From positions 1-7,527 of the forward strand of contig CAZJQZ010000113.1 in assembly GCA_964548045.1 (NCBI GenBank): a stretch of 7,527 nucleotides of DNA, in the 5' to 3' direction. Positions 1 to 5,960 of the stretch are shown here, piece by piece. A program made the position numbers and the translations under genes. The stretch comes from JBGLNL01 sp964548045 (GTDB lineage Bacteria > Chloroflexota > Dehalococcoidia > SZUA-161 > SpSt-899). The notes under the pieces are model-generated. The model ran no database searches and was not told the origin of the DNA. It worked only from the letters and a program-made list of their open reading frames with translations. Positions within the stretch are counted from its first letter, which is position 1; every line of letters starts with the position of its first letter.

Positions 1-29
1 GTGAGCGACAGGGCCTTTTTTGATTGTCG

Positions 30-920
30 CTATGCCTTTTGTCTCAATCGACGATATAGCTTCCCAATCTCCGGGTAAAATGCGATGGCGAGTGGCCCGG
101 CAAACATGATGATTAGCAGGAATATTCCTCCTGGTCCCAGAGAAGAAATTTGTGAGATAATCGTATCTTCCTGTTCACGGGCTTCAAACAGCAGAGGCAG
201 GACCTCTACTAAGAAATCCTTTTCGATATCGAGCATGTCTTCGTAAGACCCGGTGAGTGTGGTGGGTGCCGAAACCCGCAGCATGGTCACGGTATCCGAA
301 CTTCCCCAGTAGGAACTGTCGCGCACATAGCAGTAAAGCACCACATGGCGGTCTTTCACCGAGTCATCACCAGTAGTGATGATTAGCTTGCTCATGCTGA
401 CCGGTCCGAAGTACTCTTCCGCGTCTTCCTCCGGTTTCAGCGGGCCCAGGTCCCCCACTTTTTGCCAGAAGGATTCCGGCATTGGAATTACTTCCGTTCC
501 CTCTTCCTGTACTTCCCATCCCTGGGATGGGTAGCAAACCTGCGGGGGATGAAAGCTGGCCCGGCTTTCGCTCTGCATAATCAGGAAGGTCAACCCCCGC
601 CACAGGCCGGGTTTGTAATAATCCCGCATCAGCAAAACGCTGGCGCCAAGCTGCTCGCGCATCCTTTCCGCTTCTGCCTGATCATAACCCTCGCCTCTCC
701 ATTCCCCGAATTCTATTGGGAAGGATTCCACGTGCTCCTGATCGCCGAAATCCATTTTAGTTTGAACGCTTGTCTGGCCGGCACTGGGGTCTGACAGACT
801 GGGATAAATGAAGGAAACGTTCCGGCTGAAGATGGTGCCCGGCGTAGCAAGCAGGATTATGATCACCATGGCAAGCAGCAACAGGCCAATTAATCGGGTG
901 AAGCGTTTGAAAGTATCCAT
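30..920 (-). CDS. EpsI-like exosortase-associated membrane protein (DUF3485 family)
   Basis: The 296-residue product resembles the EpsI/DUF3485 proteins that accompany or are fused to exosortases, which process C-terminally tagged exported proteins. Their exact biochemical role is not settled. Visible features are an N-terminal membrane helix (about residues 10-26), an extracytoplasmic domain with the family-like pattern FGEWRG (71-76), a Tyr-Tyr near 101-102, and the motif FHPPQVCYPSQGW (123-135) with His124, Cys129 and Tyr130. A second hydrophobic helix (about 264-283) is followed by a basic tail, so both ends should be cytoplasmic. Classical EpsI proteins are shorter and usually have only the N-terminal helix. 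The ATG at 918-920 is the only sensible start, because an in-frame TAA lies at 930-932; no clear Shine-Dalgarno is visible. It is divergent from the predicted sorting substrate at 1104-1817. The family call is from motif recognition; the substrate link is inferred from position. Confidence 0.75.
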   Translation of the reverse strand: MDTFKRFTRLIGLLLLAMVIIILLATPGTIFSRNVSFIYPSLSDPSAGQTSVQTKMDFGDQEHVESFPIEFGEWRGEGYDQAEAERMREQLGASVLLMRDYYKPGLWRGLTFLIMQSESRASFHPPQVCYPSQGWEVQEEGTEVIPMPESFWQKVGDLGPLKPEEDAEEYFGPVSMSKLIITTGDDSVKDRHVVLYCYVRDSSYWGSSDTVTMLRVSAPTTLTGSYEDMLDIEKDFLVEVLPLLFEAREQEDTIISQISSLGPGGIFLLIIMFAGPLAIAFYPEIGKLYRRLRQKA

Positions 921-996
921 CGCGTTTTTTTAATGCAGTTTACATAAAGGAAGTTCGGGGCAAGTTTGCTGGATAGTTGCTTCCTCTCTTAATGTT

Positions 997-1008
997 ATCA
1001 TAATTTTA
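997..1008 (-). promoter_or_regulatory. Possible -10 region for the EpsI-like gene
   Basis: Two overlapping -10-like hexamers read on the minus strand, TATGAT (997-1002) and TAAAAT (1003-1008), lie in an AT-rich stretch of the divergent intergenic region. Neither has a convincing -35 at the right distance, and the implied leader would be about 70-80 bases. The call is weak and rests only on hexamer similarity and on the need for a promoter in this gap. Confidence 0.25.
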
Positions 1009-1040
1009 ACACAATTTTCTCGTAGAGGATAAACGTTTGC

Positions 1041-1070
1041 TTGACACCATCAAAAAATATGTGGTATAAG
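1041..1070 (+). promoter_or_regulatory. Strong sigma70-type promoter of the predicted surface protein gene
   Basis: A perfect -35 hexamer TTGACA (1041-1046) is followed after 18 bases by TATAAG (1065-1070). The -10 is preceded by TGG, giving an extended -10 (TGn). The transcript should start near 1077, leaving a leader of about 26 bases before the ATG at 1104. The near-consensus elements suggest high constitutive expression of a single gene, which fits an abundant envelope protein. Confidence 0.8.
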
Positions 1071-1094
1071 ATATATATAAAAAGTGTGCGATAT

Positions 1095-1100
1095 GGAGGA
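1095..1100 (+). promoter_or_regulatory. Ribosome binding site that fixes the start at 1104
   Basis: GGAGGA sits just before the ATG at 1104 with a short spacer of about four bases. It decides the start. The reading frame stays open back to a TTG at 1041, but that codon is the first half of the -35 hexamer and cannot be in the transcript. Confidence 0.75.
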
Positions 1101-1103
1101 TTT

Positions 1104-1817
1104 ATGAAAACAAGGATATTGGGGTTAGCGGGAGTCCTGCTGTTGGTCGGAGCTTTGCTGGTGGGGATGGCCGGAGTGGCATTTGCAAATAGTGTTACAT
1201 GGGAGCTTTCATCATCGCAGGGTGATGGTAGCATTACCGCTCCTTATAATATGAACAACAGTGATAATAGTAAGAGCGAATCCGGTACGGTTGCGTTGGG
1301 AGCTGGAGGAACCCAGTATTGGGAAGCTGATTACCCAGCCGCGTCTACAACATTTTTCCCAAGCGATTCTTGGACGGTCAACTTAAGGTTGGCTGAGGCG
1401 CCTGGAGATCCTTCTACTGATATTTCCGTGCAGGCTGGTGTATATGAGCCTGATACAGATACGTTTACACCCATTGGGCCCAGCGAAAATGTTTGCACTT
1501 GGTCTGCTGGTCCTTCAAGGGCAACTTATTTAATAGCTGGCGTCGATGATGGAGTAGATTATGGTGGCGGTACTTATGGTTTCTATGTTCCGGCAGGGGA
1601 CACGATTATGTTTAGAGCTAGTAATTCTTCAGGCGATACTGGTTATCAGATTCAGACTTCCGATGGTTTGCAAAGTACCTTTCATTATCCAGGTACCGAA
1701 AATCCTACTTGGCCTGTCCCTGAAATTGCCACCATCATTATGATTGTCCTTGGCGTATTGGCCCTTGGCGGGTACATCTGGTTGCGCCGCCGGCAGGCTG
1801 CACCGGTTGTTGCGTAA
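1104..1817 (+). CDS. Secreted acidic surface protein with PEP-CTERM-like (VPEI) C-terminal sorting signal
   Basis: The 237-residue product starts with a Sec signal peptide: a basic start (MKTR), a hydrophobic core at about 8-25 and a likely cleavage after AFA (residue 28). The mature region (29-203) is rich in Ser, Thr, Gly and Asp. I count about 22 acidic against 4 basic residues and a single Cys (131), which fits an exported, possibly glycosylated envelope protein. The C-terminus has the tripartite layout of exosortase substrates: WPVPEI (203-208), a hydrophobic helix (about 209-226), then RRR (228-230). The motif is VPEI, not the canonical Pro-Glu-Pro. No recognisable domain is seen in the body, so its molecular role is unknown; adhesin, S-layer-like or matrix protein are all possible. 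It is monocistronic, with its own promoter and terminator, and divergent from the EpsI-like gene. The start is set by the GGAGGA at 1095. Export and sorting-signal calls are sequence-based; processing by an exosortase is inferred. Confidence 0.75.
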   Translation: MKTRILGLAGVLLLVGALLVGMAGVAFANSVTWELSSSQGDGSITAPYNMNNSDNSKSESGTVALGAGGTQYWEADYPAASTTFFPSDSWTVNLRLAEAPGDPSTDISVQAGVYEPDTDTFTPIGPSENVCTWSAGPSRATYLIAGVDDGVDYGGGTYGFYVPAGDTIMFRASNSSGDTGYQIQTSDGLQSTFHYPGTENPTWPVPEIATIIMIVLGVLALGGYIWLRRRQAAPVVA

Positions 1818-1841
1818 AACAATAATTGAGTTAGAGAAAAT

Positions 1842-1874
1842 AAAAACTCCCGCTTGGATGAGCGGGAGTTTTTT
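1842..1874 (+). terminator. Intrinsic terminator of the surface protein gene
   Basis: A perfect hairpin pairs 1842-1854 with 1861-1873 around a six-base loop (1855-1860). Its GC core is ACTCCCGCT/AGCGGGAGT, and it ends in a run of six T. It lies 24 bases after the stop at 1817. The A-run on the left arm could also allow weaker function on the opposite strand. Confidence 0.9.
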
Positions 1875-1884
1875 GTTAGGTTGA

Positions 1885-1957
1885 GTGTCATTACGGGCTT
1901 GACCCGTAATTCCAGTGTGGTGTGAGGGGGGGATTCCCGTGTGCGCTCGGGATGAGG
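1885..1957. repeat. Two-hairpin palindromic repeat unit between convergent genes
   Basis: A perfect 8-bp palindrome ATTACGGG/CCCGTAAT (1890-1897 and 1903-1910, loop CTTGA) is followed by a shorter one, TCCCG/CGGGA (1935-1939 and 1948-1952). The unit begins with GTGTCATT and ends with GGGATGAGG, so the ends are also roughly inverted. This form resembles the small dispersed palindromic repeats seen between genes in many bacteria. Only one copy is present here, so its repetitive nature is inferred from resemblance. It could equally be a local structured tail of either transcript. Confidence 0.5.
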
Positions 1958-2007
1958 TAATCCTCTTTTTTAATAAAAGGGAATGCAGAGGGATTTTGTA
2001 AGTAGAC

Positions 2008-2046
2008 AAGAAAAGAAAAAAGGGCGCGTTTCAAACGCGCCCTTTT
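2008..2046 (-). terminator. Intrinsic terminator of the sucCD transcript
   Basis: Read on the minus strand, a GC-rich stem (GGGCGCGT arms within 2022-2042, about five-base loop) is extended by four A-T pairs and followed by a T-rich tail down to about 2008. It begins 34 bases after the sucD stop. The T-tract lies on the minus-strand side, so it serves sucCD and faces the terminator at 1842-1874 across the convergent gap. Confidence 0.88.
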
Positions 2047-2079
2047 GGTGACTACTGATCACTGAAAACTTACTACTTT

Positions 2080-2958
2080 TTACCCCATCGCCTCTTTGAT
2101 CTTGGCCGGAATATCAGCCGGGCTCTCGGCAATCTTGACTCCCGCTTCGGCCAAAATCCGTTTTTTCTCCGATGCCAGACCTGCCGTTCCGGTGACGATG
2201 GCCCCGGCGTGTCCCATACGGCGTCCCGGAGGGGCGGCGCTCCCGGCAATGAAGGATGCCATCGGTTTTTTAACGTTTGCTTTTATATATTCGGCGGCTG
2301 CCTGTTCGGCAGTTCCCCCGATCTCACCGATCATCACGATCGCTTCCGTTTCCGGATCGTTGTTGAAAAGCTCCAGTGCTTTGACGAAAGGCGTCCCGAT
2401 AATGGGATCGCCTCCCAGCCCTACGCATGTTGATTGGCCAATACCAGCCTCGGTCAGCATGGCGGCTATCTCATAGGTCAGCGTGCCGCTTCGGGAGCAG
2501 AGCCCTACTTTGCCCGGAGCAGTAGCGTCAGTTGGCATTATGCCCGCTTTGCATTTTCCCGGCGAAAGCACGCCGGGGCAATTTGGCCCGATAAGACAAA
2601 TATCCTTATCCTTGTCTCGAAGATAGTGCTTCACGGCAATCATATCCGAGGTGGGAATGCCTTCGGTGATGCAGACGATCGGGGAGATACCGGCATCTGC
2701 GGCTTCAAAAATGGCATCGGCGGCCAGCGCAGCGGGGACGAAAATGATGCTGGCATTGGCCCCGGTTTCTTTCACGGCTTCTCGCGCACCATTAAAAACC
2801 GGCACCTTGCTTTCCCACATCTGGCCTCCCTTGCCGGGGGTGCAACCGGCGACCACATTGGTGCCATATTCGATGCATGCTTTGGCGTGGAAGGTTCCCT
2901 CGCTGCCGGTGATGCCCTGTACTAATAATCTGGTGTTCTCATCAATAAGTATGCTCAT
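2080..2958 (-). CDS. sucD: Succinyl-CoA ligase, alpha subunit
   Basis: This is the cytoplasmic alpha subunit of succinyl-CoA synthetase (succinate + CoA + NTP = succinyl-CoA + NDP + phosphate). It binds CoA and carries the phosphohistidine intermediate. The 292 residues match the usual length. The N-terminal CoA-binding Rossmann domain shows VQGITGSEGTFH (13-24). The ligase half shows IGPNCPGVLSPGK (123-135), SRSGTLTYE (155-163) and GGDPIIGT (182-189). The active-site histidine is His250 in GRRMGHAGAI, corresponding to His246 of the E. coli enzyme, and the IGEIGG loop (210-215) is present. The ATG at 2956-2958 follows a GAGGAG (2970-2975) with an 11-base spacer. That site directly abuts the sucC stop, so the genes are only 17 bases apart and surely cotranscribed. 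All expected key residues are present. Confidence 0.96.
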   Translation of the reverse strand: MSILIDENTRLLVQGITGSEGTFHAKACIEYGTNVVAGCTPGKGGQMWESKVPVFNGAREAVKETGANASIIFVPAALAADAIFEAADAGISPIVCITEGIPTSDMIAVKHYLRDKDKDICLIGPNCPGVLSPGKCKAGIMPTDATAPGKVGLCSRSGTLTYEIAAMLTEAGIGQSTCVGLGGDPIIGTPFVKALELFNNDPETEAIVMIGEIGGTAEQAAAEYIKANVKKPMASFIAGSAAPPGRRMGHAGAIVTGTAGLASEKKRILAEAGVKIAESPADIPAKIKEAMG

Positions 2959-2975
2959 CTTTAAAAAGTCTCCTC

Positions 2976-4148
2976 TTAGGAAAGCTTCCCTGCCGCAGCG
3001 GCCACAGCTTTCTCCGCTGCTTCCTGGAACGTTTTGGCCCTGATTAGCTTCAGCCCGGATTCGTCCAGAATCTTTTCTCCTCCGGCGAGATTGGTTCCGG
3101 CAAGTCTAACTACGATCGGTACTTTTATATCGATTTGCTTGAATGCCTCTACAATTCCGGTGGCGATCACATCGACGCGCGCAATCCCGCCGAAAATATT
3201 GACCAGCACGGATTTTACGCCGGGGTCGGCGGTAAGAATCCGAAAAGCATTGACCACCCGAGCCGGGTCGTTGATGGTGCCGATATCGAGGAAGTTGGCC
3301 GGACTTCCGCCCGACAGCTTGAGGGTATCCATCGTGGCCATCGCCATCCCGGCACCGTTGACCAGGTTGGCAATATCGCCATCGAGCTTGATGTAGTTTT
3401 CAATGCCCTTCGCCTTGGCTTCGACTTCTAGTACGTCTTCCTGCGTTTCGTCGTACATATCCGAAATGTCTTTGTGGCGGTAGAGCGCATTGTCGTCAAT
3501 GTTGATTTTGGCGTCGAGGGCCAGCAGCCGGCCATCCTCGGTTACTACGAGGGGATTGATCTCCACCATGGAACAATCCTTCATCTGGTAAAGACGGCAG
3601 AGCCCTGAAATCAACGGAACAGCCTGTTTGACCAGCGCCGGGCTCAGGTTCAACCCGAAAGCTATTTTACGGGCAATGAATGGCTGGAAGAACATCACTC
3701 CGGGATCGATGTGGGCGGTTATGATTTTTTCCGGTGTTTTAGCTGCCACCTCTTCGATATCCATTCCCCCGGCTTCGCTGGCCATAATCATTGGCATCCC
3801 GCTGGCCGAATCGATGATGATTGCCAAATAGAGTTCCCGATCGATATCCAGCGTCTCTTCAACCAGGAGTGAATTTATGGGTACTCCTTCCGGTCCGGTT
3901 TGATGGGTGACTAATCGAGTGCCGAGCATTTCGCCGGCGACTTTTGTTGCATCGTAGGAGCCGGTGATCCGGACTCCCCCGGCCTTGCCCCTTCCACCTG
4001 CATGTACCTGTGCTTTGAGGACTACTTTTTCGCCAAGTTCGGCGGCAAAGGCCCCGGCTTCGGTGGCCCTGGTGATTACCTTCCCCTTGGGAATGGGTAT
4101 GCCGAATTCAGCGAACAGGCTCTTTGCCTGGTATTCGTGAACTTTCAC
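2976..4148 (-). CDS. sucC: Succinyl-CoA ligase, beta subunit (ATP-grasp)
   Basis: This is the nucleotide-binding beta subunit, partner of SucD in a citric acid cycle step with substrate-level phosphorylation. The 390 residues match the family. The ATP-grasp domain shows KAQVHAGGRGKAGG (45-58), EINPL (196-200) and LDAK (211-214). Asn198 and Asp212 match the metal-binding Asn199 and Asp213 of E. coli. The C-terminal half shows NGAGMAMATMD (264-274) and VNIFGGI (316-322). One oddity: the usual glycine-rich FLDVGGGA segment reads FLDIGTIND (286-294). The start is GTG (4146-4148), supported by a consensus AGGAGG (4155-4160) six bases upstream. The ribosome binding site lies only seven bases from the CCA end of a tRNA-Ser gene, so expression probably depends on the tRNA promoter. 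ATP versus GTP preference cannot be told from sequence alone. Confidence 0.95.
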   Translation of the reverse strand: MKVHEYQAKSLFAEFGIPIPKGKVITRATEAGAFAAELGEKVVLKAQVHAGGRGKAGGVRITGSYDATKVAGEMLGTRLVTHQTGPEGVPINSLLVEETLDIDRELYLAIIIDSASGMPMIMASEAGGMDIEEVAAKTPEKIITAHIDPGVMFFQPFIARKIAFGLNLSPALVKQAVPLISGLCRLYQMKDCSMVEINPLVVTEDGRLLALDAKINIDDNALYRHKDISDMYDETQEDVLEVEAKAKGIENYIKLDGDIANLVNGAGMAMATMDTLKLSGGSPANFLDIGTINDPARVVNAFRILTADPGVKSVLVNIFGGIARVDVIATGIVEAFKQIDIKVPIVVRLAGTNLAGGEKILDESGLKLIRAKTFQEAAEKAVAAAAGKLS

Positions 4149-4154
4149 TTTTGA

Positions 4155-4160
4155 CCTCCT
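4155..4160 (-). promoter_or_regulatory. Consensus Shine-Dalgarno of sucC
   Basis: AGGAGG on the minus strand lies six bases before a GTG start, and supports that start over any later ATG. Maturation of the upstream tRNA 3' end would leave an mRNA whose 5' end lies within about seven bases of this site. Confidence 0.85.
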
Positions 4161-4167
4161 TATGTAT

Positions 4168-4256
4168 TGGCGGAGAGGGTGGGATTCGAACCCACGTTAC
4201 CCAAAGGGTAAAGCGGTTTTCAAGACCGCCGCACTAAGCCACTATGCGACCTCTCC
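4168..4256 (-). tRNA. tRNA-Ser (anticodon UGA), CCA encoded
   Basis: The minus strand folds as a class II tRNA of 89 bases including the encoded CCA (4168-4170). The acceptor stem GGAGAGG/CCTCTCC is perfect with discriminator G. The anticodon stem GCGGT/ACCGC encloses loop CTTGAAA with anticodon TGA. The long variable arm is a TTACCC/GGGTAA hairpin, and the T arm is GTGGG-TTCGAAT-CCCAC. The long variable arm and the UGA anticodon together identify serine. It is followed almost at once by sucC on the same strand. Confidence 0.96.
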
Positions 4257-4265
4257 TAGTTACAA

Positions 4266-4295
4266 ATTGTACACCAAAAGCCCACACGAAGTCCA
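4266..4295 (-). promoter_or_regulatory. Promoter of the tRNA-Ser (and probably sucCD) transcript
   Basis: On the minus strand, -35-like TGGACT (4290-4295) and -10-like TACAAT (4266-4271) are separated by 18 bases. Transcription would start at or just before the mature 5' end of the tRNA (4256). No other promoter-like sequence is seen between here and sucC outside the tRNA gene. The rest of the gap (4296-4377) shows no gene or convincing terminator. Confidence 0.6.
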
Positions 4296-4377
4296 GTTTG
4301 GAACAGGTACAGCGTTTATAGATGCTATTTTGGGCAGGTTTGCGAGCTGGCAGTATCTTTTTTGAACAGTTATTTGA

Positions 4378-5151
4378 TCAGTGGATGGGGTTAGTATACC
4401 ACTCCCAGAGTGTGTTTCCCCAGATGAGTGCAGCCATAAACCCGATGGCCAGGAACGGGCCGAAGGGGATAGCCTGCTTGCGACCCTTGTGTTTCAGCGC
4501 GAGCAGCACAATCGCAACGATGCCCCCGGTGACGACCCCGACGAAGAGTCCCACAAAGATGTGTGGAAATCCGAGTGCCAGACCCATTAACAGGGCCATT
4601 TTGACATCTCCCAATCCCATTCCTCCTCGTGAGAGTATAACAACTAGGAGCAGAAGAGCGAATCCAACTACACCGCCTATCAGGGCATTGCCGGTAACCG
4701 AATCAATGAAATTAAGCTCATCACGCAGTGGCACAGTGGCCAGAGCAAATATGCAGGCAGGGTAGGTCATTTTGTTGAGGATGAGCTGGGTGTTCAGGTC
4801 GATTACGAATATGGCGATGAGCAGGCATCCGTAAATGGAGAAAATCCAGAATTCATGGCTCCACCCATATCCGAAATAAAGCAGGGCCAGGGTCAGTCCG
4901 GTGGCCAATTCAACCAGAAATACGCGCAGGGGAATGTGGATTCCGCAATACTGGCAGCGTCCCTTCAGACAGAGGTAGCTGATCAGAGGGATGAGGTCTG
5001 TTGGCTTGAGTTTGGTCTGGCAGTTATCGCAGTGAGAAGGCGGAGAAATCAGCGATTTGCCTTTCTCCGGCAATCGATCGATAACCACGTTGAGAAAACT
5101 ACCGATCTCAGTTCCCAGAATAAAGAAAATTACCGTCCACAGAATATCCAT
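4378..5151 (-). CDS. Type IV prepilin peptidase / N-methyltransferase (A24 family)
   Basis: This polytopic membrane enzyme cleaves the leader of type IV prepilin-like proteins and methylates the new N-terminus (PilD/GspO/ComC type). The 257 residues are typical of the bifunctional form. The N-terminal part has GSFLNVVIDRLP (17-28) and the cytoplasmic zinc-type Cys pairs C41/C44 and C66/C69 of the methyltransferase domain. Several hydrophobic helices follow. The aspartyl protease residues are Asp118 (FVIDLNTQ) and Asp182 in GMGLGDVK. The segment after Asp118 reads QLILNK, lacking the proline often found there. The ATG at 5149-5151 has no clear Shine-Dalgarno. It lies 38 bases after trpA, with a promoter-like sequence in between. 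No pilin gene is in the window, so the substrate (pili, competence or secretion pseudopilins) is unknown. A pilD-like name would be a guess. Confidence 0.93.
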   Translation of the reverse strand: MDILWTVIFFILGTEIGSFLNVVIDRLPEKGKSLISPPSHCDNCQTKLKPTDLIPLISYLCLKGRCQYCGIHIPLRVFLVELATGLTLALLYFGYGWSHEFWIFSIYGCLLIAIFVIDLNTQLILNKMTYPACIFALATVPLRDELNFIDSVTGNALIGGVVGFALLLLVVILSRGGMGLGDVKMALLMGLALGFPHIFVGLFVGVVTGGIVAIVLLALKHKGRKQAIPFGPFLAIGFMAALIWGNTLWEWYTNPIH

Positions 5152-5163
5152 TTACTTGGGGCA

Positions 5164-5193
5164 ATTATACTACATTGTGAATGATTGTGCTAA
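5164..5193 (-). promoter_or_regulatory. Possible promoter of the prepilin peptidase gene, overlapping the trpA stop
   Basis: A perfect -10 hexamer TATAAT (5164-5169, minus strand) has an 18-base spacer to TTAGCA (5188-5193), a 4/6 match to the -35 consensus that overlaps the last codon of trpA. Transcription would start around 5157, giving a leader of only about six bases before the ATG at 5151. This agrees with the lack of a Shine-Dalgarno and suggests a nearly leaderless mRNA, alongside possible readthrough from trpBA. Confidence 0.5.
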
Positions 5194-5960
5194 ATGGCTT
5201 CTCTCAAGTCCTTAATGAAGCTTCTCATTTTACCCAGTGAAGGGTCTTCCTCGATCAGCTTGATAATTTTGCTGCCCACGATAATCCCATCGGATACACT
5301 GGCGACCCGTTTGGCCTGCTCTGGTTTAGTGATCCCGAATCCCACGCACAGCGGTTTTAAGGTTTTCTGTCTTACCAGGCTCACGAAATTCTCCAGTTCC
5401 GGTGGCAGTTCAGTCACGGAGCCGGTAACGCCTGTGAGTGAAACCAGGTAGATGAATCCGGTAGATTTCTCCACCACTGTTCCAATGCGTTCAGCGTCAC
5501 TGGTTGGAGCCAGCAGGTAGATCATATCGATGCCATGTTCCTTTGCTGTTTTTTCCAGTTCGAGGCCTTCTTCCGGGGGCAGGTCAGGGATGATGAAACC
5601 GTCGATACCAGCTTCGGCGCATTGCCGGCAGAAATCTTCTATTCCGTAATGGAAGACCGGGTTGCAGTATCCCATGAAAATCAGGGGGACTTCGATTTTC
5701 GCTCTCAACTTTCGGGCTACCCCGATACATTTTTCGAGAGTGATGCCTCCCCGGAGCGCTTCGTGACTGGATTTCTGGATGGTCGGGCCATCAGCGAGAG
5801 GATCAGAGAAGGGAATGCCGAGTTCGATGATGTCACATCCGTTTTCAACCAGCGCAGGCACTATTTCAAGCGTAGCTTCAACGTTGGGATAACCGACTGT
5901 CACGTACCCGATCAGGGCTTTTCTGCTTTTATCTGCAAAGACTTTTTCGATTCGGCTCAT
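5190..5960 (-). CDS. trpA: Tryptophan synthase, alpha subunit
   Basis: TrpA splits indole-3-glycerol phosphate into indole and glyceraldehyde-3-phosphate, and passes indole through a tunnel to TrpB. The 256 residues form a complete TIM barrel. The catalytic pair is present as Glu46 in IIELGIPFSDP and Asp57 in LADGPTIQ, matching Glu49 and Asp60 of the Salmonella enzyme. The substrate phosphate-binding region is seen as VGFGITKPEQA and the later IIVGSKII segment. The loop SLTGVTGS, which closes over the active site, is intact. The start ATG (5958-5960) overlaps the trpB stop as ATGA, so translation is probably coupled. No truncation or unusual residue was noticed. Confidence 0.97.
   Translation of the reverse strand: MSRIEKVFADKSRKALIGYVTVGYPNVEATLEIVPALVENGCDIIELGIPFSDPLADGPTIQKSSHEALRGGITLEKCIGVARKLRAKIEVPLIFMGYCNPVFHYGIEDFCRQCAEAGIDGFIIPDLPPEEGLELEKTAKEHGIDMIYLLAPTSDAERIGTVVEKSTGFIYLVSLTGVTGSVTELPPELENFVSLVRQKTLKPLCVGFGITKPEQAKRVASVSDGIIVGSKIIKLIEEDPSLGKMRSFIKDLREAI

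Noticed and set aside
5..30. GCGACA/TGTCGC inverted repeat after the EpsI-like stop, considered as a terminator
   Set aside because: The stem is only six bases, the loop is 14 bases, and the T-run is inside the loop and not after the stem. The window edge prevents judging what follows.
1041..1103. Upstream extension of the plus-strand surface protein to a TTG at 1041
   Set aside because: The TTG is part of the -35 hexamer TTGACA. The ATG at 1104 has a proper ribosome binding site and begins a clean signal peptide.
1629..2009. Minus-strand open frame covering the terminator and the palindromic repeat
   Set aside because: It runs antisense through the surface protein gene, a terminator and the repeat. 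Its low-complexity translation matches no recognisable protein and looks like a repeat-derived frame.
2434..2925. Long plus-strand open frame opposite sucD
   Set aside because: It is a shadow of the strongly conserved sucD frame, with no ribosome binding site or recognisable domain. The same applies to the plus-strand frames opposite sucC, trpA, trpB and the EpsI-like gene.
4162..4365. Plus-strand open frame of 67 residues over the tRNA
   Set aside because: It is antisense to tRNA-Ser, and frames of this kind (WDSNPRYPKG...) are a well-known spurious by-product of tRNA genes.
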